Shown piece after piece: positions 28,276 to 37,632 of a stretch of DNA of 64,000 bases (the stretch's first letter is position 1; the number at the start of each line of letters is the position of its first letter). The DNA is from JAUZOB01 sp963692465 (GTDB lineage Bacteria > Bacteroidota > Bacteroidia > Bacteroidales > Prolixibacteraceae). The notes under the pieces were generated by a model. That model was not told the DNA's origin and did not search any database. It saw only the letters and a list, made by a program, of their open reading frames with translations. The stretch lies in NCBI GenBank assembly GCA_963692465.1, contig OY829943.1, positions 310,001 to 374,000 on the forward strand. Direction: 5' to 3'. The translations under genes and the position numbers were made by a program.

Positions 28276-31119
28276 TTATTTAGGCAACATTAACGCATCA
28301 ACTATACTATTTCCCTGATTATATACATTTTGAATAAATAAAGTTAAGTCTTTCTTTGTAATGTTTTTAATTTCCTGATCATAAGTAGGGACTATATTTT
28401 TTCCATGAAAATAATATTCATATAAAGCTGAATCAACCCACCATCGGTTTGACCTTAAATCATCCTCCCGCTTTTGCATGATACGCGTTTTTAAAGAATA
28501 AAAACTACTTTCACTTGGTCCCGTCAGAATAAAGTTTTTAATATCTTCAACGGCACCCTTTCTTGTTTTCTCTCCAACTGCAGTACCGGTCTGGAAATAC
28601 AAACTCAGATCAGTTCTACCGACAGAAATATCGGACCAAATAGAATAGGTCGCCTCGTTTTTCTCTCTCACATAATCATGACATTCATTTCTTAATAAAC
28701 TCCGAGTCATCTGTCCATAAAGAAAATCAGAAGGCTTCCCATCATGTTTCCCTATTAATTTAATACACACAAGTGCCGCAGGAGTTTGCATCGGATATTT
28801 GAAAGTGTAACTTTTCTTTCCGGGTTTCCAACAATCATTCGAGGAATCATTAATCGACGCAGTATCCATTATATCGTTCCCATTTTCAATCGAACCATCA
28901 GAGGTTAATCCTCCAAGATATTTTTCAATGAGAGGTTTAACTTTACCGGGCTTCAGGTTTCCACTAAAGAAAAAAGTAATACTTGCAGGGTCTCCAAAAA
29001 CGACCTCATGAATTTTCTTTAACTTCTCTAATGAAATAAGATCTAAATTTTCTTTGAAGGTTAGCTCCTTCTTCCCATTCTTAATCTGTTTAGGACTGGA
29101 ATAAAAGTTAACTGAATCTGCAATCGCTTGCTTGGGAGATCGTGCACCCATTTGGTCCCGAAGAAGGTCTATTTTATTTGCAAAAACAGTTGCGTCCCAG
29201 CGCTGGTTACAGAAATTTAAATGGATTAATTGCAAACAAGTTTCAAAGTCCCTTGGGTCAGAACTCCCCTTTATAAATTGTTCGGTAGCCCGTGCATCTA
29301 TTTCAACAGGAAAAAACGAAGGTTCTACCGACACATTCTTCCCAACCAATAATTGTTGCAACTGAGTAGAAGTAAAATTTCCCAGTCCCATATCACTTAA
29401 TATTCTTCCGCCCAAAAATGCCGTATAAAAATACTTCTTATTAAATGAAGTCAAAGATTTATTCTTTAATCCCCGAAATTGAATTTCATCACTTTTAAAG
29501 TTTGTACTTTTAATGATAACACGCATTCCATTCGAAAGAGTCCATTCGGTCGTTCCCAATTCATGATTTTCAACTTGTTTTATTACCCTACCCGGATGAA
29601 CTTCTTTGTCAAATAGCTTTTTACGGGTAAACTGATCTATATGAGGTTTTATTTCACGAGTCTGGATGGAAGCCATGATTTCTTTAACATCAGAAACAGA
29701 AGGAATGGTTATTCCTTCTTTCCTGGGACAGCGGACCATGATAACAGGTTGTTTGTTTGCGGTATACTCTTTAAACCGTGCATTAACCTCTTCAAGAGTT
29801 ATTCCAGGAATTACCATGGTTGCAAAATCGCACAAGTAATCATACGACGGTGAAGCTTTACCATATAGAATATAAGCGTAACATTTAAGAAAGAATTCAT
29901 CATAAGGTAGAATGCTTTTCCGGCCTTTTGCTTCCTTATATCCATCCAGAATCATCTTTTGGGTCCGTTGGTATTCAGTCTTTGTAAAGCCGTATTTTTC
30001 AATTCTTTCTTTTTCTGTCATTAGTCCGGATAAAGCCGTTTTAACATCATTATTAAAGGCCGTTGCTTCTAATACATATTCACTAGCAGCAGAAGTACCA
30101 AAATAATCTGAATGATAAAATGCATTAGCCTTAACAAACAGGGGATTCAAATTATGAGTAATTCTATCCAATCGATTTTGGAACATATCCGCTATAATCC
30201 GATCGATTAACTCCGTTCGTAATGTTTTCTGACTACAGCGAATAGCCTTGTTTTGCTTGTAATAAAGTTCGATATCACCAGACTGCAATTTCGAATCACA
30301 GTCAATAATAACGGTAGGATATTTAGCTTCCGGAATATTATTATCAATTTTAGGAGACGGTCCTTTTGCTTTCGGAATCGGACTAAAGATTCGTTCTATC
30401 TTTGCCTTCATCTTATTGGCATCAAAATCACCGATAGCGATTACTGTCAGGAACTCAGGCCTGTACCATTTATCGTAGAATCGTTGGAGTCCAGCTCTGC
30501 TTATATGATTAATAACAGCAGTATCTCCAATTGTTTCCGGTCTGGAATATCTTGACCCCTTAAATACAATCGGATTAACATGAGACTCTATCCGGTCAGA
30601 AGCTAACGCACGTTGTTGATCTAAACGCCATTCCTCAAAAATAATTTTACGCTCTTTCTCCACCGAGTTGTTCTCAAAGACCCGATTAAAGGGAACAATT
30701 TTCAGAATATTTAATGCAGAATCGAGCATATTCTCTTGTTGTGTCGGTATATCGAAAATCGCATACTGAGTACACTCGTGACTTGTTGTTGCAACAAGAT
30801 CGACATATTTACAATTAAAGGTATCTATAGATTCTGCATATTCTGCAAGCAAATGCTCAATAAAGTGGGCAGCTCCATATTCATTAGGTTCTTCATGAAT
30901 CGCCCCAATATTAAAAAAAGCATAAAAGTAAGCTTTCCCCTTATCGACGTCACTAGATCGAATCATGTATCTGATTCCATTTCTCAACGTTCCTGTTTTA
31001 AAAGAAGAATCAAAAAGGACGAGCTTCGCCGGTTCATACTTTAATTGTCCAAACCCTTCATATCCGATTCCAAGAAGTAGATATACGAAAACCCCTGTAA
31101 ATAGAAAAATCGTTTTCAT
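28276..31119 (-). CDS. M16 family zinc peptidase (pitrilysin/PqqL type), exported
   Basis: A 947-residue periplasmic peptidase with two M16 halves. A signal sequence (MKTIFLFTGVFVYLLLGIGYEGFG) is followed by the active site HFIEH (residues 85-89), and the second Glu ligand is in KIIFEEWRLD about 75 residues later. The second half (from about 530, ELGTTEWTLSNGMRVIIKS) is the inactive partner domain. Size and two-half architecture match PqqL and FusC, proteases that process imported proteins or peptides in the periplasm. The gene has its own promoter region with the tandem BlaI-type operator (31154-31189) and is followed by an M56 gene. Confidence 0.9.
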   Translation of the reverse strand: MKTIFLFTGVFVYLLLGIGYEGFGQLKYEPAKLVLFDSSFKTGTLRNGIRYMIRSSDVDKGKAYFYAFFNIGAIHEEPNEYGAAHFIEHLLAEYAESIDTFNCKYVDLVATTSHECTQYAIFDIPTQQENMLDSALNILKIVPFNRVFENNSVEKERKIIFEEWRLDQQRALASDRIESHVNPIVFKGSRYSRPETIGDTAVINHISRAGLQRFYDKWYRPEFLTVIAIGDFDANKMKAKIERIFSPIPKAKGPSPKIDNNIPEAKYPTVIIDCDSKLQSGDIELYYKQNKAIRCSQKTLRTELIDRIIADMFQNRLDRITHNLNPLFVKANAFYHSDYFGTSAASEYVLEATAFNNDVKTALSGLMTEKERIEKYGFTKTEYQRTQKMILDGYKEAKGRKSILPYDEFFLKCYAYILYGKASPSYDYLCDFATMVIPGITLEEVNARFKEYTANKQPVIMVRCPRKEGITIPSVSDVKEIMASIQTREIKPHIDQFTRKKLFDKEVHPGRVIKQVENHELGTTEWTLSNGMRVIIKSTNFKSDEIQFRGLKNKSLTSFNKKYFYTAFLGGRILSDMGLGNFTSTQLQQLLVGKNVSVEPSFFPVEIDARATEQFIKGSSDPRDFETCLQLIHLNFCNQRWDATVFANKIDLLRDQMGARSPKQAIADSVNFYSSPKQIKNGKKELTFKENLDLISLEKLKKIHEVVFGDPASITFFFSGNLKPGKVKPLIEKYLGGLTSDGSIENGNDIMDTASINDSSNDCWKPGKKSYTFKYPMQTPAALVCIKLIGKHDGKPSDFLYGQMTRSLLRNECHDYVREKNEATYSIWSDISVGRTDLSLYFQTGTAVGEKTRKGAVEDIKNFILTGPSESSFYSLKTRIMQKREDDLRSNRWWVDSALYEYYFHGKNIVPTYDQEIKNITKKDLTLFIQNVYNQGNSIVDALMLPK

Positions 31120-31153
31120 AAAGGATTATTTTTAAAATTGTTAATAAAACTAC

Positions 31154-31189
31154 AACTAATCGCATAGTTTCACAACTATATAATTAGTT
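31154..31189 (-). promoter_or_regulatory. Tandem BlaI-type operator upstream of M16 gene
   Basis: Two dyads AACTA-N6-TAGTT at 31154-31169 and 31174-31189, with starts 20 bp apart. They are identical in layout to the operators before blaI and the 37633 gene. A TAGTTTTA sequence just downstream on the minus strand could be the -7 element. Confidence 0.8.
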
Positions 31190-31323
31190 AAATATTTCAA
31201 AAAACTCTTTTACACAAAAGAATTGTGATGCCGATAATTTCCACTTCGTTTTTTAAATTTATAAAGAAGCCTCTTAGTTTATACGAAGCCTATTCATAAC
31301 TTAAAAAGAATAAAAGTTATATT

Positions 31324-33777
31324 CTATTTCGAACTACCGGAACTTCCTCCAGCTTTAAGATCATCATTACTAATCCCGTGTGCAGCTTTCTTTACCCTTT
31401 CTTTAAGTTCTCCGAAGCGATAACTAACACGAACAGTAAAACACCGTCCAGGATTATAATAGTCGCTCCTTCTATAGAAATTAACATCTTGAGAGATATA
31501 GGTAGATTTCTTGTTATACCAGAAAACATCTCTTCCTGAGATAGAAAGAGTAACCTTCTTCTTGAACAAATCTTTATTAACACCCAAACTGGTGTAATAA
31601 TATGAATGAGACTTACTTTGAAGGCCTGCGGGCGACAAGGAGTAACTTCCATTCATATAAAATTTGAAATTCTTGGGAAATGAGTATTGTATTCCACAAT
31701 AAGAATTCTCACCCCAACCACCACTCTGAATATCTAACTGTGAACTTTTAATCTTTCGATAGCGAAGTGCAGAATTCGCATATACAAAGAATTTACCCAG
31801 AGTAAGCGAACCATAAAAAGAAGCATTATAATACTGATTTGATCCGATATTATCATAAGAACGATAGGAAATTCCATCGATCACCTTGGTATAGCCTTCA
31901 ATACTGTTGTGCGATGCAGAATAAGACAAATCAAGATTAACATTCCATTTGGACGAAAAATGACTAAGACTCAAATCAAAGGAATTGCTTTTCTCCGGAT
32001 TAAGCTTCGGATTACCCTGACTAATATTCTTAGGATCCGCATCATTCACATAAGGATTCAAATACCATATTCCCGGACGTTCGATCCTTTGTGTATATGA
32101 AAAACGAATACTCTTAGCAGGGTCAGGCTGATAAGACAACATCACTGAAGGAATGTATTCGGTGTAATGATTGTCAAAATCCGCAGTATTATTAGAGACA
32201 AACTTCCCATCGGTTCTGGTATGTTCAACCCGGATACCCGTCTTAAATCCGATCTTTTTTAATTTCAAATGATAAGTAGTATAGGCCGCATAAATATCCT
32301 GATTATAGTTAAAATTGTCTTCCCTGTTTGGTTGCTCCACATCATCTTTCTGATATTGTGTATCACTTTTATTCCGCCGTAAAATAGTCTTCACCCCTAA
32401 TTCAATATTATGTACTTTTGTAATCGGATTAACATAATCAGCCTGAAAAGTATGCTCTGTTGAATGGCTATGATCATTAATATATATGGCTTGCGGAGTG
32501 TAATTCAATAAGGTACTATCTCTCAATACATCTGAAAGATTCTTACTATTGTTCGGATGATAGTCTATCTGGTAAGAAAAAGTTAATAATTCATCTGGTT
32601 TTTTATATGATTTCTGATAATCAATATTCGCCGTCGTTGAGCCGTAAGTATATTTATCACTAGTGGCATTATCGTAAGACTGGGTCAACAAACTATTAAT
32701 ATCTCGAACTTCGGTTAACTGATTATTTTTATAGAAAAAATTACCTTGATACCGATTAAAAGAGAAACTAATTAGATTTAAAGAATCAACTTCATAACTT
32801 GCCTCTCCATAACCATATTGTGAAGGACCCGAATCTTTTCCTCTTCCTGCAGATGACAAATATCGATTGGTATTGTCATTATAATTCTCCTGATAATAAT
32901 CATTTTGGGTGTAGCGACTATTTTGGTAACTCGCATTATAATTAATAGAAAAATTTAATTTTCCAATCTGAGCTGCCGTATACAGTCCGCTATTAAATCC
33001 ATTGTCTGTTGATGTACCTGCATTTATAGACCCGGTATACCCCTGTAATTTCTTCTTATTGGTTACGATATTAATAATTCCACCTATTCCCTCTGCATCA
33101 TACTTTGACGACGGATTTGTAATCACCTCAATACTTTTAATACTGCTGGCAGGCATCGACTTCAACACCTCTTTAGCGTTTTGAGACAGCAAAACCGAAG
33201 ACTTTCCATTGATCTGTATCTTATAACTTGACGATCCCTTCAATTGAATTTCATCATTGGAATCAACCGTTATTAATGGCGTCTTTCTTAAAATATCGAG
33301 TACATTCGCTGTTTTTGATTCCGGATCAGCATCTGCATTATAGATTATTTTATCCGTTTCTACCGACACCAAAGGTTTTACCGCAGATACAACGACTTCA
33401 TTCAATTTCTCACTGCTTTTAGGAAAAAATATCTTACCGAAATTAATCAGGTGATTCTGATCTTTCAAGTCGGCAGAAAGGATCTTATTTTGGTATCCAA
33501 TAGACTGGAAAGTAATGATATAATGCCCTGGTTGTTGAAAAGTACAGGTAAATTTACCATTGATATCGCAGGCCATTCGCTTTATCACATTTTTTGAATC
33601 ATTCAATGCAAAAGAAATTGTTTCATATGGGATTGTCTGTTTGGATAAAGAATCAATAGCCTGCCCTTTTACCTCATAAACAGAATTCTTTGGAGCCTGG
33701 GAATAGGCTAAAACGGGCAGCGAACAAAAAATAAACAAACAAAAATAATGAATGGAGATCATAAGTTTATTCTTCAT
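31324..33777 (-). CDS. TonB-dependent receptor-like outer-membrane barrel
   Basis: An 817-residue outer-membrane protein with signal peptide (MKNKLMISIHYFCLFIFCSLPVLAYSQ). A carboxypeptidase-regulatory-like domain (EVKGQAIDSLSKQTIPYETI) is followed by a plug (VLDILRKTPLITVDSNDEIQLKG, then SIEVITNPSSKYDAEGIGGIINIVT). The large barrel ends FTVRVSYRFGELKERVKKAA, close to the OMP_b-brl_3 group. It is not a SusC, as it lacks the SusC signature and a SusD partner. The substrate is unknown. It lies 159 bp downstream of the second M56 gene and between two operator-controlled units. Its start is preceded within 4 nt by TTTTAACTAACTAA. Confidence 0.88.
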   Translation of the reverse strand: MKNKLMISIHYFCLFIFCSLPVLAYSQAPKNSVYEVKGQAIDSLSKQTIPYETISFALNDSKNVIKRMACDINGKFTCTFQQPGHYIITFQSIGYQNKILSADLKDQNHLINFGKIFFPKSSEKLNEVVVSAVKPLVSVETDKIIYNADADPESKTANVLDILRKTPLITVDSNDEIQLKGSSSYKIQINGKSSVLLSQNAKEVLKSMPASSIKSIEVITNPSSKYDAEGIGGIINIVTNKKKLQGYTGSINAGTSTDNGFNSGLYTAAQIGKLNFSINYNASYQNSRYTQNDYYQENYNDNTNRYLSSAGRGKDSGPSQYGYGEASYEVDSLNLISFSFNRYQGNFFYKNNQLTEVRDINSLLTQSYDNATSDKYTYGSTTANIDYQKSYKKPDELLTFSYQIDYHPNNSKNLSDVLRDSTLLNYTPQAIYINDHSHSTEHTFQADYVNPITKVHNIELGVKTILRRNKSDTQYQKDDVEQPNREDNFNYNQDIYAAYTTYHLKLKKIGFKTGIRVEHTRTDGKFVSNNTADFDNHYTEYIPSVMLSYQPDPAKSIRFSYTQRIERPGIWYLNPYVNDADPKNISQGNPKLNPEKSNSFDLSLSHFSSKWNVNLDLSYSASHNSIEGYTKVIDGISYRSYDNIGSNQYYNASFYGSLTLGKFFVYANSALRYRKIKSSQLDIQSGGWGENSYCGIQYSFPKNFKFYMNGSYSLSPAGLQSKSHSYYYTSLGVNKDLFKKKVTLSISGRDVFWYNKKSTYISQDVNFYRRSDYYNPGRCFTVRVSYRFGELKERVKKAAHGISNDDLKAGGSSGSSK

Positions 33778-33936
33778 GGTATTAGTTAGTTAAAAATCCA
33801 AATTGTTGTGCAATCAAACATACAGGAATAGACTATCTATTTTACAGATAGTTCTGCTTTCTGTAAATGAAATCACACAACAAAATGTAAGGATAAGTCA
33901 GAGCAACATTACACCCTTCCTTAAGACTATTTCTTA

Positions 33937-35400
33937 TTAGTACTTTTGAATTGAAAATTTTAGAGGAAGAGTATACTGAACTGAAACTGCTTTCCCATTC
34001 TGTTTCCCGGGCACCCACTTGGGCATAAGTTTGACGACACGAATCGCTTCTTCATCACATCCACCTCCGATAGCCCGAACAATCCTAATATTTGAAATCG
34101 AGCCAGTCTTATCTACAACAAAAGTAAGAACGACTGTGCCTTCAATACCTTTAAGCGTTGCTGCACTCGGGTATTTCAGTTTTCTACTTAAAAAAGACAT
34201 TAAGCCGTTTATTCCTCCTGAGAATTTAGGCATTTCATCTACCGCTTGATATATCTTTTCTCCTTTTCGTATCGTATCTGCCTTTGTTGGATTATAACCG
34301 ACAATTACAATTTCTTGAAGACCAGTTATTGCCTTTGCAGTATCTGGAACTTGCTTATTTAATCTCAAGGCTCCTTCACTGGGTTCCATTCCATTACCTG
34401 TGCCCTTTTCTGATTTCTGTTCGTCAACAATATCCTTCTCATTTAAAAGAGCCTCATTATTTTGCATCGCAGGCTGATAAATCACTTCACTCAGTATTGG
34501 AATGCTTCTCAAGGTTGATACAATTTTTGAATTACTTGCCTGTAAATGAAGTGACACCAGTAATCCCATTGCAATCATTAGCCCCATTCCAATGCGGACG
34601 ATTGCATATCTTGATGATTTATTTTTTGTGATCATACGAATTCTGATTTTAATTAACGAATAGCTAAAATTATTAGTAATTAAGAAACCATCTGCGACCT
34701 GACTTAATAACAATAATTTGTACTGATTCGGATTATACCCGTCATTCAATACAGCCTGATCCGCCAGAAACTCATGATTCTCCCGAACAAGCCTACGAAC
34801 TAACCAGATAAAAGGGTTACACCATTGGAATACGGTTAGCATCTCCAAAATCAGTACATCCAGGGAGTGATTCTGTTTTACATGTTCCTTCTCGTGAGTC
34901 AGAATACTATTCAGCTTTGGCGATTCTTCACAGTTTACAGGTAGTACTATAAAATGGAAAAAAGAAAAAGGAGAATTTATTTCCTGACTTTCCATTAAAG
35001 AAATCGCTTCGGTTCTATACTTCAACTCCGATTTCTGAAGTAATTGGGTAAGAGCAATAAGCCGGAATAGAAACAATATCAGGAATAATAAAGTCCCGGA
35101 AAGATAAATTACACCAGAAATGCCATACTCTGACAGAATCATTGAAAACTTGTCCGTATAAGTATGAGCATATACAGGAATCGTATCCAAAACGACAGAA
35201 ATGTTCCCGCTTGCTTTTTCTTCACCAGAGAAAGTCGGAATAGTCACAAAAGGCATAATCGCTGAGAATACCACCGAAGCTAATAGATAAATTCTATTAA
35301 ACTTGAAATAGGTCTCTTTTCTCAAAAAAAGGACATAAACCAACGATAATACCCCAAGACTGAATCCCGAGTCAATCATAAAGTGGAAATAAGCGTTCAT
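33937..35400 (-). CDS. M56 (BlaR1-like) peptidase with TonB C-terminal domain, copy A
   Basis: A 487-residue inner-membrane protein. The M56 part has four N-terminal hydrophobic segments and HEKEH at residues 169-173, with the probable third ligand Glu210 in RENHEFLAD. A further helix lies at about 270-290. The periplasmic C-terminus is a typical TonB_C domain (about 395-487): LKYPSAATLKGIEGTVVLTF, GGGCDEEAIRVVKLMPKW and PLKFSIQKY. This pairs a repressor-cleaving sensor fold with a domain that contacts outer-membrane receptors. It is a close duplicate of copy B upstream, and the 50 bp before its start still resemble the end of blaI. Confidence 0.92.
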   Translation of the reverse strand: MNAYFHFMIDSGFSLGVLSLVYVLFLRKETYFKFNRIYLLASVVFSAIMPFVTIPTFSGEEKASGNISVVLDTIPVYAHTYTDKFSMILSEYGISGVIYLSGTLLFLILFLFRLIALTQLLQKSELKYRTEAISLMESQEINSPFSFFHFIVLPVNCEESPKLNSILTHEKEHVKQNHSLDVLILEMLTVFQWCNPFIWLVRRLVRENHEFLADQAVLNDGYNPNQYKLLLLSQVADGFLITNNFSYSLIKIRIRMITKNKSSRYAIVRIGMGLMIAMGLLVSLHLQASNSKIVSTLRSIPILSEVIYQPAMQNNEALLNEKDIVDEQKSEKGTGNGMEPSEGALRLNKQVPDTAKAITGLQEIVIVGYNPTKADTIRKGEKIYQAVDEMPKFSGGINGLMSFLSRKLKYPSAATLKGIEGTVVLTFVVDKTGSISNIRIVRAIGGGCDEEAIRVVKLMPKWVPGKQNGKAVSVQYTLPLKFSIQKY

Positions 35401-35539
35401 CGTTTTCCTTTTTTAGTTACTTTTTCCCAAATCCTTTTTTCCCTCTTCAAATACGTATAGTTAAATACGATACCAAAAAAACTAATCATTTATTCATTTG
35501 AATCTTGGGCCAGAATAATTATTTCCGGATCTATTCGTT

Positions 35540-36979
35540 TTACTGGGTTTTCTGAATTGAAAATTTTATAGGAAGAGTATATTGAACTGGAACCGCTTTC
35601 CCTTTCTGTTTCCCAGGTTTCCACTTAGGCATCAACCGAACAACACGTATGGCTTCTTCCTCACAACCTCCACCAATACCACGAATAACTTTAATATTGG
35701 AAATTGTCCCCGTTCTGTCTATAACAAAAGTAAGAATGACATTCCCTTGAATACCTTTTCCCGTTGCTTTAATCGGGTATTTGAGTTTTTTACCAAGAAA
35801 CGTACCTAGTGCACTGAGACCGCCAGGATATTGAGGCATCTGTTCTACGACCAAGAGAGGCTTCTCTTTTTTCTGTGTTTTAGCAGAAGACTTTGTATTT
35901 ACAACATGTACTTTTATTTTTGCGCCACTTACAGCCTGCTGTTTTAATACCGAAGTACTCTCATTAATTCCCGTCTCATTATCAGTTCCTGTTTCTAAAT
36001 ACTGTCCGATAATAAGTTTGTTTGAAACAGCCTCATTATTTTGCATTGCAGACTGAGGAACCACTTTATTCAGTATTGGAATGTCTTCCAATGTTGATAC
36101 AATTTTTGAATTACTTGCCTGCAAATGAAGCGATACCAGTAATCCCATTGCAATCATCACCCCCATTCCGATGCGGGCGGCTGCATATCTTGATGATTTA
36201 TTTTTTGTGATCATACGAATCCTGATTTTAATTAATGAATAACTAAAATTGTTGGTAATTAAGAAACCATCAGCCACCTGACTTAATAACAATAGCTTAT
36301 ACCTGTTCGGATTAAATCCGTTATTCAGAACAGCGCTGTCAGCCAAAAACTCATGATTCTCCCGTACCATACGACGAACCAACCAGATAAAAGGGTTGCA
36401 CCATTGAAACACGGTTAACATCTCCAATATCAATACATCCAATGAATGATACTGTTTCACGTGTTCCTTCTCGTGAGTCAGAATACTATTCAGCTTTGGC
36501 GATTCTTCACAGTTTGCGGGTAGTACAATAAAATGGAAAAAAGAAAAAGGAGAGTTTATGTCCCTACTTTCCATTAATGAAATTGTTTCAGTCTTATGCT
36601 TTAATTCCGATTTCCGAAGTAATCTCGTAAGCGAGAAAAGCCGAAACACAAACAGTATTAAAAACAAAAAAGTCCCTGAAAGATAGATTATGCCCGAAAT
36701 ACCATACTCTGACAGAGTCATTGAAAACTTATCGGTGTAAGTATGAGCATAAACAGGTACCGTATTCAGAACAACTCCAAAAATTCCGTTTGCTTTTTCT
36801 CCACTAGAGAAGGCAGGAATCGTCACAAAGGGCATAATCGCCGAAAATACCACAGAGGCCAACAGATAAATTCTATTGAACTTGAAATAAGTCTCTTTTC
36901 TCAGAAAAAGAAGATAAACCAGCGATAACACCCCAAGACTGAATCCCGAGTCGATCATAAAGTGAAAATATGCATTCAT
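35540..36979 (-). CDS. M56 (BlaR1-like) peptidase with TonB C-terminal domain, copy B
   Basis: A 479-residue protein with the same architecture as copy A: N-terminal membrane helices, zinc motif HEKEHVKQYH (about 169-178), ENHEFLADSAVL, a helix near 270, and a TonB_C domain (YPIKATGKGIQGNVILTF, GGGCEEEAIRVVRLMPKW). The first 60 residues are almost identical to copy A; the linker before TonB_C (about 300-380) differs most. The ATG overlaps the blaI stop (ATGA), the usual blaI-blaR1 coupling, so this copy is the most likely anti-repressor of the BlaI encoded here. Confidence 0.93.
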   Translation of the reverse strand: MNAYFHFMIDSGFSLGVLSLVYLLFLRKETYFKFNRIYLLASVVFSAIMPFVTIPAFSSGEKANGIFGVVLNTVPVYAHTYTDKFSMTLSEYGISGIIYLSGTFLFLILFVFRLFSLTRLLRKSELKHKTETISLMESRDINSPFSFFHFIVLPANCEESPKLNSILTHEKEHVKQYHSLDVLILEMLTVFQWCNPFIWLVRRMVRENHEFLADSAVLNNGFNPNRYKLLLLSQVADGFLITNNFSYSLIKIRIRMITKNKSSRYAAARIGMGVMIAMGLLVSLHLQASNSKIVSTLEDIPILNKVVPQSAMQNNEAVSNKLIIGQYLETGTDNETGINESTSVLKQQAVSGAKIKVHVVNTKSSAKTQKKEKPLLVVEQMPQYPGGLSALGTFLGKKLKYPIKATGKGIQGNVILTFVIDRTGTISNIKVIRGIGGGCEEEAIRVVRLMPKWKPGKQKGKAVPVQYTLPIKFSIQKTQ

Positions 36980-37365
36980 CGTTTTTCCTTTTTTTGTTGT
37001 TCTTTCTCCAAATCCTTTTTTACCTCTTTCATCAAACGGTCAAGCTCCGTGAGATCCATCTTGTCTTCCCGGGCAAAGAATGAAACCATTTCCTGAAAAG
37101 AATTTCCAAAATAGTTCTTCATGAAATTGTGCATATAAGAACGGGTATATTCCTTCTTCGAAACCAAGGGGAAATACTCAAAGGTTTTACCAAAAGCGTT
37201 ATGCCCCACAAATTTCTTTTTCTCCAGAATCCGCACAATTGTAGAAACAGTATTATAGGCCGGTTTAGGTTCATCAATCTTATCAATAACATCTTTAACA
37301 AACCCTTTTCCTAATTTCCACAATATCTGCATTACCTGTTCTTCTGCTTTGGTCAGTTCTCTCAT
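36976..37365 (-). CDS. blaI: BlaI/MecI/CopY-type transcriptional repressor
   Basis: A 129-residue winged-helix repressor. The N-terminal domain has LTKAEEQVMQILWKLGKGFV and YNTVSTIVRILEKKKFVGH. The C-terminal helices mediate dimerisation and in known systems contain the cleavage site used by the partner M56 protease. It probably represses its own operon, the divergent 37633 gene and the M16-M56 unit through the tandem AACTA-N6-TAGTT operators. The C-terminus (KKDLEKEQQKKEKR) is highly charged. The symbol is by family; no beta-lactamase gene is present, so the regulated trait is not obviously antibiotic resistance. Confidence 0.93.
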   Translation of the reverse strand: MRELTKAEEQVMQILWKLGKGFVKDVIDKIDEPKPAYNTVSTIVRILEKKKFVGHNAFGKTFEYFPLVSKKEYTRSYMHNFMKNYFGNSFQEMVSFFAREDKMDLTELDRLMKEVKKDLEKEQQKKEKR

Positions 37366-37396
37366 TTTCCTATTTTTAATTGATCATTAAAGTTAC

Positions 37397-37432
37397 AACT
37401 AATGGAGTAGTTTAACAACTATATCATTAGTT
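37397..37432 (-). promoter_or_regulatory. Tandem BlaI-type operator of blaI promoter
   Basis: Dyads AACTA-N6-TAGTT at 37397-37412 and 37417-37432, 20 bp apart. On the minus strand TAACTTTA overlaps the downstream edge and could be the -7 box. The blaI ATG is 31 nt from the operator edge, which fits autoregulation. Confidence 0.82.
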
Positions 37433-37546
37433 ATTTATTTCAAAAAAATATACAATTTACTTCTTCATAGGCAATAAATTTAACGGTCCGATACTTTGTT
37501 ACACAACTCATCATCTATTTTTTTGAAGCTTCAGTTACAAACATAC

Positions 37547-37582
37547 AACTATGTTTTTAGTTTCACAACTATATTCTTAGTT
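37547..37582 (+). promoter_or_regulatory. Tandem BlaI-type operator of 37633 gene
   Basis: Dyads AACTA-N6-TAGTT at 37547-37562 and 37567-37582. A consensus -7 element TATATTTG follows at 37608-37615, 18 nt before the ATG at 37633. The second dyad ends where the -33 element should lie, so a bound repressor would block sigma contact. Confidence 0.82.
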
Positions 37583-37607
37583 TTTTAATAAAAGAGATTA
37601 AATTATT

Positions 37608-37615
37608 TATATTTG
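37608..37615 (+). promoter_or_regulatory. -7 promoter element of 37633 gene
   Basis: TATATTTG fits TAnnTTTG. It lies 18 nt upstream of the ATG and about 25 nt downstream of the second operator dyad. Confidence 0.6.
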
Positions 37616-37632
37616 CATTAAATATTTATTCA

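Noticed and set aside
36976..37365. Beta-lactam resistance locus
   Set aside because: BlaI and BlaR1-like genes are present, but there is no beta-lactamase or PBP2a gene in the regulon; M56 proteins here lack the penicillin-binding sensor domain and end in TonB-type domains.
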